Assembly: GCA_947168565.1 (NCBI GenBank)
Contig: CAMVMM010000007.1
Location: 1 to 64,000, forward strand
Length of the DNA: 64,000 nucleotides
From: an uncultured Clostridia bacterium
GTDB lineage: Bacteria; Bacillota; Clostridia; Christensenellales; CAG-138
Reading direction: 5' to 3'
In this document: piece after piece, positions 23,733-32,536 of the stretch
Position numbering within the stretch: the first letter of the stretch is position 1
Layout of the letters: each line of letters begins with the position of its first letter
Program-made: the position numbers and the translations under genes
The notes under the pieces: model-generated
Told to the model about the DNA's origin: nothing
The model's input: only the letters and a program-made list of their open reading frames with translations
The model's database searches: none

Positions 23733-23949
23733 TTTCGACCTCCTGAAATAATTTCGATATGCTCATATTAAGCGCGTTGGCCATTTTTCCGATATTTTCA
23801 AGCGAGACATTCCTTTTGCCTAACTCAATATCGCTTATGTATGTACGGTGCAAATCACACATATCAGCAAACTTTTCCTGTGAAATGTCCTTTGACAATC
23901 TGATTTTGCGGACAGTTTGTCCAAAGGCGAACAGTAAATCTTTTTGCAT
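23716..23949 (-). CDS. XRE-type controller (C) protein of a restriction-modification system
   Basis: A 77-residue protein made of one helix-turn-helix domain (RLSKDISQEKFADMCDLHRT, then DIELGKRNVSLENIGKMANA), the size and shape of C proteins that time expression of type II restriction enzymes. The gene starts behind AGGAGGTG and its end overlaps the endonuclease gene, so the two form one transcript. Upstream lies a pair of C-box-like palindromes that cover the -35 region of its own promoter, which fits positive autoregulation with delayed endonuclease synthesis. Confidence 0.88.
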   Translation of the reverse strand: MQKDLLFAFGQTVRKIRLSKDISQEKFADMCDLHRTYISDIELGKRNVSLENIGKMANALNMSISKLFQEVESDAGI

Positions 23950-23973
23950 GGCTTGACACCTCCTAGCTTGTTT

Positions 23974-24016
23974 ATTATAATAATGTTGCAGACTATGGGT
24001 CTACAGACTATAAGTT
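23974..24016 (-). promoter_or_regulatory. C-box operator pair and promoter of the controller-endonuclease operon
   Basis: GACTATGGGTC (23991-24001) and GACTATAAGTT (24006-24016) are separated by TACA. They match the GACT-AGTC half-site pattern of tandem C-boxes. On the minus strand TATAAT (complement of 23974-23979) has its -35 position inside the first box, with no consensus -35 hexamer, so the promoter probably needs the C protein. Confidence 0.72.
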
Positions 24017-24034
24017 ACAGAACGGGGTGAAACC

Positions 24035-24892
24035 TTGATTCCTGCTTTGTTAAAATGGATAGGCAATAAACAACGTTTCGCAGAAACGATCATTTCATAT
24101 ATGCCGCACAGCTTCAATAACTACTATGAGCCGTTTTTAGGCAGCGGCGCGGTTATGGCAGAATTGCTTTATGCCGATTCAACAATGCTGTTTCCGCATT
24201 TTGAACAGGCGTATGGGAGTGACATATTACCTTTCCTTATTGAGATTTTCAATATTACAAAAGAAAACCCGAAAGCCATTGTTGACCATTATAGAAAAGA
24301 AATCTCTGAATATTATCAAGACCCCATAAAGAAGTATGATGAAATTAGAGATAGATTTAATGCCGCGCATAACCCCTATGATTTTGTCCTGCTTTCAAGG
24401 ACGTGTTATTCAGGCGTTATTCGCTTTCGCAAGGCTGACGGGTATATGAGCACACCGCGCGGCCCGCACAAGCCGATAAGCCCGGAAACATTTGAAAACC
24501 GTATAACGTTTTGGCATAACTTGTTGCAAAAGGCTTCATTTTCCTGTGAAAGCTATACAGAGTCAATGAAGCGCCCAAAAGAGGGCGACGTGGTTTATTG
24601 TGACCCGCCATATACGCATTCACAAAGCATTATATACGGCGCACAGGGATTTAATATTGGTACGTTATGGAAGATGATTGCAGAATGCAAGGAACGCGGC
24701 GCAAAAGTAATGTTGTCAATCAACGGAATGCGGGATTCAAAGAAAAAGGACATTTCCGTAACACCGCCTGACGGACTATTTGAACGCAAGCTATTTGTGA
24801 ATTGCGGAACATCTATGATTGACAGATTACAAAACACCGGAAGGGAAATGAGAGATAAAAAGGTTGACGATCAACTTTTATTGACGTGGTAA
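24035..24892 (+). CDS. D12-class N6-adenine DNA methyltransferase
   Basis: A 285-residue methyltransferase of the Dam/DpnM (D12) class. The SAM-binding motif is YYEPFLGSGAVMAEL at about 31-45, preceded by LLKWIGNKQRF, and the catalytic motif is VVYCDPPYTHSQS at about 185. It should methylate the amino group of adenine and protect the host from the neighbouring endonuclease. The start is TTG at 24035 with GGGGTGA four bases upstream. It is divergent from the controller gene and shares the same regulatory gap. Like its neighbours, it is markedly A+T richer than the flanking chromosome. Confidence 0.93.
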   Translation: MIPALLKWIGNKQRFAETIISYMPHSFNNYYEPFLGSGAVMAELLYADSTMLFPHFEQAYGSDILPFLIEIFNITKENPKAIVDHYRKEISEYYQDPIKKYDEIRDRFNAAHNPYDFVLLSRTCYSGVIRFRKADGYMSTPRGPHKPISPETFENRITFWHNLLQKASFSCESYTESMKRPKEGDVVYCDPPYTHSQSIIYGAQGFNIGTLWKMIAECKERGAKVMLSINGMRDSKKKDISVTPPDGLFERKLFVNCGTSMIDRLQNTGREMRDKKVDDQLLLTW

Positions 24893-25103
24893 ACGAATAT
24901 CTTCAAATGTCTTTTAGTGTCGGCTTGTAGATTTTAGTGACAAATAAGCGACAAATGGGCATAGAAAAGCGGCGGAAATCCTTACTTTTCAAGGGTTTCC
25001 GCCGTTCTGAATATACTCTTTTTACAGACGACATGTCAACTTCCTTACGAAGCGCCTCTCTCGAGCCTCCCTTTTCCGTTTTGCAATACTATTTTGCGCT
25101 GTA
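24893..25103. other. Gene-free right flank of the restriction-modification island
   Basis: No gene is supported. A strong stem (GCGGCGGAAA with TTTCCGCCGT, about 24970-25006) follows the methyltransferase gene and may act as a terminator. No third copy of the tRNA-Ser repeat is found here. Confidence 0.5.
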
Positions 25104-26438
25104 TTATTTTCCCGAAATCACAAGCTTATCTATCAGAAGGCTCGGCGAGCCGACCCTGCCCCCGCCGGGTATTCCGAATTTCAGATCGCTGCCGACGCAC
25201 AGAATGCCCTGCATAAGCACCAGGAAGTTTCCTGCGACGGTTATCTGATCCACGGAGCGGATGATGCTTCCGCAATCCACGAGCAGACCCCTTGCCATCA
25301 GCGAAAAATCGCCGCTGACGGTGTTCAGCCCCGCGTGAAGCCCGTCCAGAGAGGTGATGATAAGCCCGCTGTTCAGCTCGGTTATAAGCTCCTTATAGCT
25401 TTTTTCGCCTTTCACGATATAGAAATTGCTTGGCGCGGTGCCCACCGGAGCGGCGGCGCCCGCCCTGCCTGCGTTCGAGGTGGAGCTTACCCCATCCTTG
25501 AGAGCGGATTTGAGATTATAAAGATAGCTCTTGAGGATGCCGTTTTCTATTACGTTCGTTAAAACGGAGGGAACGCCCTCGTCGTCGAACGCCCTTGGGT
25601 TATCCGCTTCAAAGGGATCGTCCACAACGGAGACCGCCTCGCCGGCGATCCGCCCGTTCAGCCTGCCCGCAAGCAGCGAAAGCCCCTTCTGCACCCTTTC
25701 GGCAAAGAAAACTCCGCAGAAGGCCTGCAGCAGCTCTGCCGCCGCGTCGTTTCTAAGCAGAATGCGGTATTCGCCCGAATCCACGGTTTTGGCGTTGAAC
25801 TCCATCAGCGCGTTGTCCACGCTTTCCTTTATAATGGAATTATAATCGGTAATATCCGGCCCGAATTTAAAAGCAAAGCCCGAATGCTCATCCTCGCCCT
25901 GGCGCAGTATCGGCGAAACCACGGCGTAGGAATAGCGATCCTCGCTGTCCGCCCGAAGGCCGCGCGTGTTGTGGATATGCACCTCGGAAACGCCCGTTAC
26001 AACGGAACAATGGGACAGGCGGTTCACGCGGTCGTCAAACGCCTTGGTGTCCACCTCAAGGTTGAGGGCGATATTTATCTTCTCCTCCTCGGTCAGATCC
26101 ACAATGGGATTCGGCTTTTTTTCTATTTCAGGGTAGCTGCACGCGCCCTGCATTGGATGCACGTCGTCATTTTCTATGACCTTCGCGTTGTCCACGGCAT
26201 GAGCGGCAAGGCCCTGCGCGTCCTCAAAGGCTTCGGTATAGGCATAGCCGTTTTTGCCGTTGAACATAACGCGCAGATTCACGCCCGTGTTTCCCGCAAC
26301 GGAGTATTTTTCAATTTCGCCGTCCAGCACGTTCACGGAAAAGCTTCTGTCCGAAACGGCATACAGCTCCGCCTCGTCGCAGCCAAGCTCCTTTGCCGCT
26401 CTGAAGCAAGCCTCTTTGAATTCATCGAAACCGATCAT
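25104..26438 (-). CDS. TldD/PmbA-family protease subunit (TldE/PmbA-like)
   Basis: A 444-residue TldE/PmbA-type protein, the non-zinc partner that forms a heterodimer with TldD; together they degrade unfolded or modified peptides and mature some RiPPs and antitoxins. It lacks the HExxxH motif that TldD carries. The start at 26438 (MIGFDEFKEACFRAAKELG) is preceded by GGAGG and overlaps the tldD stop codon by four bases; a frame extension further upstream lies inside tldD and is rejected. The C-terminal half has the glycine-rich RAGAAAPVGTAPSNFY segment typical of the family. Confidence 0.9.
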   Translation of the reverse strand: MIGFDEFKEACFRAAKELGCDEAELYAVSDRSFSVNVLDGEIEKYSVAGNTGVNLRVMFNGKNGYAYTEAFEDAQGLAAHAVDNAKVIENDDVHPMQGACSYPEIEKKPNPIVDLTEEEKINIALNLEVDTKAFDDRVNRLSHCSVVTGVSEVHIHNTRGLRADSEDRYSYAVVSPILRQGEDEHSGFAFKFGPDITDYNSIIKESVDNALMEFNAKTVDSGEYRILLRNDAAAELLQAFCGVFFAERVQKGLSLLAGRLNGRIAGEAVSVVDDPFEADNPRAFDDEGVPSVLTNVIENGILKSYLYNLKSALKDGVSSTSNAGRAGAAAPVGTAPSNFYIVKGEKSYKELITELNSGLIITSLDGLHAGLNTVSGDFSLMARGLLVDCGSIIRSVDQITVAGNFLVLMQGILCVGSDLKFGIPGGGRVGSPSLLIDKLVISGK

Positions 26439-27832
26439 TTTGAGCCTCCCTTTCCGCCGACGGTGAGCTCGCTTACGCGGATTCTCGGCTGACCCACGTT
26501 CGTGGGTATGCTGCCCGAAACGGAACCGCACATTCCCGGCTCCATCCACATATTTTTGCCCACGCGGTCTATCTTCATAAGCACGTCCGCGCCCTTGCCG
26601 ATGAGCGTTGCGCCGCGAACCGGATAGGCTATTTTGCCGTCCTTGACCCAGTAGCCCTCGCTTACGGCAAAATTGAATTCGCCTGTGAGCGGATCCACCG
26701 AGCCGCCGCCCATCTTTGCGGCAAACAGGCCCTCGCCCATGGAGGCTATCATTTCGGCCTCGTCGTCCTTTCCGGGAGCAAAGAAGGTGTTCGTCATTCT
26801 GGAGGTGGGCGCGAAATCGTACCCCTGACGCCTGCCGCTGCCCGTAACGGGGTGATCCATCAGCCTTGAGCCGAGAATATCCACAAGGTATGATTTGAGC
26901 ACGCCGTTTTCGATCAGCACGTTGCGCCCGGCGGGGTTGCCCTCGTCGTCATAATTCATGCTGCCCCATTCGCCGGGGATCGTGCCGTCGTCCACGGCGG
27001 TGACAATATCGCTTGCTATCCTTTGCCCAAGCTTATTGCAGAAAACGGAATTGCCCCTGCCCACGCTCGTGGCCTCAAGCCCGTGAACGCAGGCCTCGTG
27101 CAGAATAACGCCGCCGAAGCCGCCGTCTATCACCACCGGCATCTGCCCCGAGGGGCACTCGGGCGCGTGAAGCATGGTTACGGCTATTTCGGATGCGCGT
27201 GCGCCGACCTTTTCTGCGTCTATTCTTTCGGAATACGCCTCAAAGCCCATGCCAAAGCCCGGGCTGACCGAGCCGGTCTGCGCCACGCCGTCCGCCATCG
27301 CCACGGACTGCACCGCAAAGCGGGTGCGCGGGCGGCGATCCTCCGCGTGAACGCCCTCGCTGTTGTATACCCAAATTCTATGATCGCAATCCATATACGA
27401 TGCGATCACCTGAGTGATCTCGCTTGAATGCGCCTTGGCTGCCTCCGTGCCGCGCTTGAGCAGCTCTATGCGCTTTAGATTATCTATTTCCGAAAAGGGA
27501 ATGCGCGCGCCGCTTCTGCCGAGCCTTTCCGCGCAGACGGCCTTTGTTTCAAATTCGCGCGCGCCCTTGAGCGCCGCTGCAGCCGCCTTCGCTGCGGCAA
27601 TAAGCGCCTCCTCGCCAAGCTCGGAGCAATAGGCATAGGCGCTGCTCGTGCCCTTGAGCACGCGAACGCCCGCGCCCACCTTGCGCTGATAGTTTGCGGT
27701 TTCAACCTTGCCGTTCACCATGGAAACGGAGTTCATCTCCGTGTCCTGCAAAAACAGCTCCGAAAAATCGCCGCCCGTTTTGAGCGCCTCATACAAAACC
27801 GCAGAAATTATGCTGTTGTTTATCAAATCCAT
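26435..27832 (-). CDS. tldD: TldD-family zinc metalloprotease
   Basis: A 465-residue TldD protein. The zinc motif HEACVH lies at residues 245-250 within GGFGGVILHEACVHGLEA, and the later Cys and Gly-rich segments match the family. With the cotranslated TldE partner it forms a clam-shaped protease that cuts flexible peptides. Start choice is uncertain: ATG at 27832 has GGAGG only one base away, TTG at 27844 has none, and TTG at 27826 is well spaced from GGAGG. A promoter stands 30 bases upstream. No RiPP precursor is visible nearby, so a general quality-control role is most likely. Confidence 0.92.
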   Translation of the reverse strand: MDLINNSIISAVLYEALKTGGDFSELFLQDTEMNSVSMVNGKVETANYQRKVGAGVRVLKGTSSAYAYCSELGEEALIAAAKAAAAALKGAREFETKAVCAERLGRSGARIPFSEIDNLKRIELLKRGTEAAKAHSSEITQVIASYMDCDHRIWVYNSEGVHAEDRRPRTRFAVQSVAMADGVAQTGSVSPGFGMGFEAYSERIDAEKVGARASEIAVTMLHAPECPSGQMPVVIDGGFGGVILHEACVHGLEATSVGRGNSVFCNKLGQRIASDIVTAVDDGTIPGEWGSMNYDDEGNPAGRNVLIENGVLKSYLVDILGSRLMDHPVTGSGRRQGYDFAPTSRMTNTFFAPGKDDEAEMIASMGEGLFAAKMGGGSVDPLTGEFNFAVSEGYWVKDGKIAYPVRGATLIGKGADVLMKIDRVGKNMWMEPGMCGSVSGSIPTNVGQPRIRVSELTVGGKGGSK

Positions 27833-27861
27833 ACCTCCATGCAAAATGATGCACCGTTTGC

Positions 27862-27889
27862 ATTATACCATATTTTTCCTGCTTTGCAA
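27862..27889 (-). promoter_or_regulatory. Promoter of the tldD-tldE operon
   Basis: On the minus strand TTGCAA (complement of 27884-27889), 16-base spacer and a perfect TATAAT (complement of 27862-27867). Confidence 0.75.
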
Positions 27890-27905
27890 GTTTTTAAACG
27901 ATTAT

Positions 27906-27950
27906 AAACAAAATTCGCTACAAACAAAATTCGCTACAAACAAAATTCGC
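27906..27950. repeat. 16-bp tandem repeat, three copies
   Basis: AAACAAAATTCGCTAC is repeated at 27906 and 27922 and partly at 27938, between the tldD promoter and the glycerate kinase gene. Probably slippage DNA. Confidence 0.7.
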
Positions 27951-27972
27951 CTGTTTTTTGGCAAGTTGCTTT

Positions 27973-29226
27973 TCACCTGCCGCTCCCCCGTCCCCTTTTC
28001 AAAAGCGCCACGGCGGCATCGTTTACGTTGGTGCCGGTCGGCCCCGTGACGATAAGCCCTCCGCAGGCCTTCAGCGCGTTGTACGCATCGTTAGCCGAAA
28101 GCGCACGCTCTATCGAAATTCCGGCGGCTGAAAGCGTTTGCGCCGTTGTGCCGTCCGCAAAGCCGCCCGCAGCGTCCGTGGGGCCGTCCGTGCCGTCGCT
28201 TCCAAAGGAAAACACGGCGGCGTTTTCCATTCCCGCTATTCCCAATGCCGCCGAAAGCGCAAGCTCCTGATTTCGCCCGCCCTTGCCGCTGCCCCTGAGC
28301 CTGACCACGGTTTCGCCGCCCGCGATAAAGGCAAGCGACTCCTCCGAAAAAGCATGGGTTTTCAGAATTGAAGCAAGAAAGCTGCCCGCCTCCCGCGCCT
28401 CGCAGCAAAGCGAATCGGTCAGTATCACGGGCGTATAGCCCAGTTCGGCGCATTCCTTCGCGGCGGCACGGCAGAGCTCGCGCACGCTGCCCGACACGGT
28501 GAAGGAAACGTTTTCAAGCGTTTTCGGCGTTTCCTCGGACATGAGAAGCTTCGCCGCTTCGGACAATTCAATACCGTATTTTTGAATAATGCGCTTCGCG
28601 TCCTCCGCCGTGGAGGGATCGGGCGAAACCGGGCCGGAGGCTATCATATCCGCACGATCGCCCATCACGTCCGAAAGCGCTATCGCCTCGATATGAGCGC
28701 CGCCGCAGAATCCGGCGAACCTGCCTCCCTTCACCGCCGAAAGGCGTTTTCTGATCGTGTTTATCTCCACTATATCCGCGCCGCAGGAGAGAAGCTGATT
28801 ATTGATATGTTTCAGCTCGCAATCGGGCAGGAGCGGCTTTTCAAAAAGCGCGCTGCCGCCGCCGGAAAGCAGAAACAGCACCGTGTCGCTCGGAGAAAGC
28901 CCGCTCACAAGGTCTATCACCGCCTGCGTGCCGCGAAACGAGTTTTCATCCGGCACGGGATGCCCCGCCTCAATGCAGGTGCAGCGCGGCAGCTCTCCCA
29001 TCACGTGCCCGTATTTTGTGAGCACTATGCCCTTTTCCATTCGCCACGAGAGGGCCTCGCCCGCCGCCTTCGCCATGCGCCATGCCGCCTTGCCAACGGA
29101 CACGAGAATTATTCTTCCCGAAAAACGCTTGCCCTCCAGCGCACGAAGCACCGCCGCCTCCGGCAGAACCGCCGAGATCGCCCCGCGCACTATCGCATCG
29201 GCATGCTCACGCAATATCCCGCTCAT
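27973..29226 (-). CDS. Glycerate 2-kinase (GckA/MOFRL type)
   Basis: A 417-residue kinase of the GckA/TtuD/MOFRL family, which makes 2-phosphoglycerate from D-glycerate and ATP. The DUF4147 N-terminal domain shows VSVGKAAWRMAKAAG at about 42 and LLSGGGSALFEKP at about 120. The C-terminal MOFRL domain has GGETVVRLRGSGKGGRNQE and FGSDGTDGPTDAAGG, which build the active site. It lies between oligoendopeptidase F and tldD on the same strand. No tartronate or glyoxylate pathway genes are adjacent, so it may serve serine or sugar-acid breakdown. Confidence 0.92.
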   Translation of the reverse strand: MSGILREHADAIVRGAISAVLPEAAVLRALEGKRFSGRIILVSVGKAAWRMAKAAGEALSWRMEKGIVLTKYGHVMGELPRCTCIEAGHPVPDENSFRGTQAVIDLVSGLSPSDTVLFLLSGGGSALFEKPLLPDCELKHINNQLLSCGADIVEINTIRKRLSAVKGGRFAGFCGGAHIEAIALSDVMGDRADMIASGPVSPDPSTAEDAKRIIQKYGIELSEAAKLLMSEETPKTLENVSFTVSGSVRELCRAAAKECAELGYTPVILTDSLCCEAREAGSFLASILKTHAFSEESLAFIAGGETVVRLRGSGKGGRNQELALSAALGIAGMENAAVFSFGSDGTDGPTDAAGGFADGTTAQTLSAAGISIERALSANDAYNALKACGGLIVTGPTGTNVNDAAVALLKRGRGSGR

Positions 29227-29266
29227 TGCATTTCCTTTCCGCCTTTTTCAGGCGCACCCGCTCTTT

Positions 29267-29301
29267 CAAAAGGCGCACCGCGCGATAAAGCACGGTGCGC
29301 C
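29267..29301 (-). terminator. Terminator after the oligoendopeptidase F gene
   Basis: GGCGCACCG and CGGTGCGCC form a perfect nine-base stem; on the minus strand TTTTG follows. It sits just past the pepF stop codon. Confidence 0.8.
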
Positions 29302-29319
29302 GCAAAACCCGGTATGGAA

Positions 29320-31122
29320 TTATTCCGCAAGCTGCTCCATCTCGCTGATAAGCTCGTTGAAGAGGCTGAGCGCATCCTCAATGGGCTTGGGGGAGCCCAT
29401 ATCCACGCCCGCTATTTTGAGCAGGGAGATGGGGTCGGTGCTTGAGCCGCCGCTGAGGAAGCTGATATAGTCCTTCACGGCGCTCTCGCCCTCCCGCAGA
29501 ATGCGGTTTGCTATCGCCACGGCGGCGGAGAAGCCGGTGGCATACTGGAAAACGTAGTAATTATAGAAGAAATGGGGGATCCTTGCCCACTCCACGCTTA
29601 TCAGCTCATCCACCTCGACCGCCTCGCCGTAATACTTTTTATTTAGCTCGTAATACGCCTTGTTCATCATCTCGGCGGTCAGCGTTTCGCCGCTCTCCAC
29701 GCGCTCGTTCATCCAAAGCTCGAACTCCGCAAACATGGTCTGGCGATACACCGTGCTCTTGAACTGATCCAGGAAATGGTTGATAAGATACGCCCTTTCC
29801 TTTTTATCGGTGGTTTTTGCAAGCAGATGCTTCACAAGCAGCACCTCGTTGCAGGTGGAGGCGACCTCCGCCACGAAGATGACGTAATTGCGGTACACAA
29901 TGGGCTGATTGTGAACGGAATAATAGCTGTGCAGCGCGTGACCCATCTCGTGCGCGATGGTAAACATGCTGTCCAGCGTGTCCTTCTGATTCAAAAGCAC
30001 GTAGGGGTGGGGCTCTCCGCCGGAGGAATAGGCGCCGCTGCGCTTGCCTTCGTTTTCATACACGTCGATCCAGCGGCTGCTAAACCCCTCCTTAAGAATG
30101 CCGAGATACTCCTCGCCAAGCGGTGCAAGCGCCTCAACTATGATCTGCTTCGCCTTTTCGTAGGGGATCTCGGAATCCGCGTCCGGTATGATGGACGGAT
30201 AGAGGTCATACATATGAAGCTCATCAAGCCCCATCAGCTTTTTGCGAAGCGCCATGTAGCGATGCAGATATTTCATATTGGCGTTCACGGTGTTTATAAG
30301 GTTGTGGTAAACCTGCACCGGCACCTCGGTGCGCGCAAGGGAAGCCTCAAGATTGCTTGAATACTTCCTTGCCCTTGAATAAACGGTGAGCTGCTTCATC
30401 TGCGCGTTCAAAAACGCGGCGGAGGTGTTTTCAAAGCTCTTATGGGTGCCGTGCATGGATTCAAACGCCGCCTTGCGCACGCTCCTGTCCCCGCTTTCAA
30501 CGAGGGGGCCGTATGAGCCCGCCGTAACGCGCAGCTCGTTCCCCTCGGAATCCTTCACGGAGGGGAATTTAAGATCCGCGTTTCTGAAGGCGGAGGCAAT
30601 GTTTCCGGGAGCGTCCGCCATCTCGCTTGCGGCGGCAAGCAGCTTTTCCTCCGCGTCCGAAAGGGTGTGCTCGCGCAAGCTCCTGATTTTTTCAAGGTGG
30701 CGGCGATAGAGCTCAAGCTCCGGCTTCTGACTATAAAAGCTTGCAAGCGCACCGTCCTCAATAGCGTTTATCTCCGGAGTATCGAAGCTTGAAGCGCTTG
30801 CTATCTTAACGTAAAGGCTCATGAATTTGCCCTTCATGCCCTGATAGAAGCTGTTTGCCGTGTCCTCATCCGCCTTGCGCATGCAGTAGGAAGCAAGCCT
30901 GCTGAGCTTAACGTCGCATTCGTCCGAAAGCGTAAGAAACTCATACAGTGTGTCGGCGTTTTCTCCAAGCCTGCCCTTGTAGGAGGCTATCTTCTCCGGC
31001 ACGGAGCTCATCTGCTCCAGCGCCTCAAAGAAAAGCTCGTCGCTTGCGAAAAGATCCTCGGTTGCCCAGGTGTATTCCTTTTTGACCTCGCTCCTTTTGG
31101 GAACTGTCTTCTGTGCTGCCAT
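29320..31122 (-). CDS. pepF: Oligoendopeptidase F (M3 metallopeptidase)
   Basis: A 600-residue M3B peptidase. The zinc motif HEMGHALHSYY starts at residue 391, with the third ligand Glu in the downstream VAEVASTCNE segment about 25 residues later. Length and all-helical N-terminal half match PepF, which cuts cytosolic oligopeptides of about 7-17 residues. No signal peptide. It is a monocistronic gene with GGAGG before the ATG, a TATAAT at about 31172-31177 on the minus strand upstream, and a terminator at the end. Confidence 0.95.
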   Translation of the reverse strand: MAAQKTVPKRSEVKKEYTWATEDLFASDELFFEALEQMSSVPEKIASYKGRLGENADTLYEFLTLSDECDVKLSRLASYCMRKADEDTANSFYQGMKGKFMSLYVKIASASSFDTPEINAIEDGALASFYSQKPELELYRRHLEKIRSLREHTLSDAEEKLLAAASEMADAPGNIASAFRNADLKFPSVKDSEGNELRVTAGSYGPLVESGDRSVRKAAFESMHGTHKSFENTSAAFLNAQMKQLTVYSRARKYSSNLEASLARTEVPVQVYHNLINTVNANMKYLHRYMALRKKLMGLDELHMYDLYPSIIPDADSEIPYEKAKQIIVEALAPLGEEYLGILKEGFSSRWIDVYENEGKRSGAYSSGGEPHPYVLLNQKDTLDSMFTIAHEMGHALHSYYSVHNQPIVYRNYVIFVAEVASTCNEVLLVKHLLAKTTDKKERAYLINHFLDQFKSTVYRQTMFAEFELWMNERVESGETLTAEMMNKAYYELNKKYYGEAVEVDELISVEWARIPHFFYNYYVFQYATGFSAAVAIANRILREGESAVKDYISFLSGGSSTDPISLLKIAGVDMGSPKPIEDALSLFNELISEMEQLAE

Positions 31123-31328
31123 TTAATACCTCCGTTTTCCGATTCAAAAACCGGATAGATTTGTTTTAGATTATAGCATAATCTCAAGTAAAAAAACACC
31201 CGTTTAAGGTATATTTTTCACTTCTTTTCCAAATCCCGCCGAAAAAAGCGGGCCGCCCCCGGGCGGGAGCGGCGCGCTCGAAACAATGCTGTTCATTTTA
31301 ATGGAAGGAGAAATGCGCCTTTTGCGGC

Positions 31329-32522
31329 TTATCTCGCCTTCAGCTCCTCTATCAGCATGGGTATGACCTTGTTCAGATCGCCCACGATGCCGTAGGTGGC
31401 AACGGAGAAGATGGGCGCGTCCGCATTTTTATTTATTGCGATGATGCACTCGCTGTTCTGCATTCCGGCAAGGTGCTGTATCGCGCCGGAGATGCCGCAG
31501 GCGACGTAGATCTTCGGACGCACGGTTTTGCCGGTTTGGCCCACCTGATGATCCGCGTCGATATAGCCCGCTTCAACGGCGGCACGGCTTGCGCCGACCA
31601 CGCCGCCCATAGCCTCGGCAAGCTCCTCAATGAGCTTGAAGCCCTCGCGGCTGCCGACTCCCCTGCCGCCGGCAACGATAACTTCCGCTTCCACGAGATT
31701 TACGGTCTGCTTGAGCGATTTCACGGTTTCAAGCACCCTGGTGTGGATATCGCTCTGTGAAAGAGTGAAGCTCGCCCTGTCAATTACCGCCTTATGCGCG
31801 GGATCGTACGCAGCCTTTTTCATAACGCCCGGGCGCACGGTGGACATCTGCGGGCGGTGGTTCGGCGTGATGATGGTTGCCATCACGTTGCCGCCGAACG
31901 CGGGGCGGGTCTGCAGCAGCCCCTTGGTTTCGGGGTCGATCGCAAGCGCGGTGCAGTCCGCCGTGAGGCCGGTATACAGCCTTGCGGAAAGCCTGGGAGC
32001 AAGATCGCGGCCGATATTGGTGGCGCCGATGAGCAGTATCTCCGGCCTGCGCTCCTTCACAAGGTCGCAAACCACCTTGGCGTAGGCCTCGGTATTATAG
32101 TCCTTCAAAAGCGCATCGTCCGCAAGGATAACGCGATCCGCGCCGTAAGCGCCCAGCTCGGTGCAAAGCGCCTCCACGCCGCTTCCCAGAAGCAGCGCCG
32201 AAAGCTCAACGCCGAGCGTGTCGGCAAGCTTTCTGCCCTCGCCGAGCAGTTCAAACACGGTGGGCATGAGCTTATTTTCCCTCTGCTCCGCAAAAACCCA
32301 AACGCCCCTGTATTCCGCGCCGGATTTTTCCTCTGCGGCGGCTTCCCCGGCGTCGTCCTGCTCGATAGCCTCGCAGGGGCAGTTGCCCGCGCACGCGCCG
32401 CAGCCGATGCACACGTCGTAATCTATTTTTGCGGCTCCGCTTGCGGTGGATATCGCTCCAACCGGGCAGCCCGCCTCGCACGCGCCGCAGCCGATACATT
32501 TTTCACTTATGACCTTTACCAT
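31329..32522 (-). CDS. etfA: Electron-transfer flavoprotein alpha subunit with N-terminal ferredoxin domain
   Basis: A 397-residue EtfA with an extra N-terminal 2[4Fe-4S] ferredoxin domain: CIGCGACEAGCP at residue 10 and CIGCGACAGNCP at about 38. The FAD-binding C-terminal domain shows GQTGKTVRP and CGISGAIQH. Extra ferredoxin domains of this kind are known in EtfA subunits of flavin-bifurcating complexes such as caffeyl-CoA reductase and lactate dehydrogenase-Etf. It is the last gene of an acyl-CoA dehydrogenase-etfB-etfA operon, 14 bases after etfB. Likely role: coupling NADH oxidation to acyl-CoA and ferredoxin reduction in the cytoplasm. Confidence 0.93.
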   Translation of the reverse strand: MVKVISEKCIGCGACEAGCPVGAISTASGAAKIDYDVCIGCGACAGNCPCEAIEQDDAGEAAAEEKSGAEYRGVWVFAEQRENKLMPTVFELLGEGRKLADTLGVELSALLLGSGVEALCTELGAYGADRVILADDALLKDYNTEAYAKVVCDLVKERRPEILLIGATNIGRDLAPRLSARLYTGLTADCTALAIDPETKGLLQTRPAFGGNVMATIITPNHRPQMSTVRPGVMKKAAYDPAHKAVIDRASFTLSQSDIHTRVLETVKSLKQTVNLVEAEVIVAGGRGVGSREGFKLIEELAEAMGGVVGASRAAVEAGYIDADHQVGQTGKTVRPKIYVACGISGAIQHLAGMQNSECIIAINKNADAPIFSVATYGIVGDLNKVIPMLIEELKAR

Positions 32523-32536
32523 AATTCTACCTCCGC

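Noticed and set aside
26439..26549. Extended N-terminus of the TldE-like protein
   Set aside because: The extra 37 residues lie inside tldD, are Arg-rich and unlike the family; the internal ATG has a good ribosome site and a four-base overlap.
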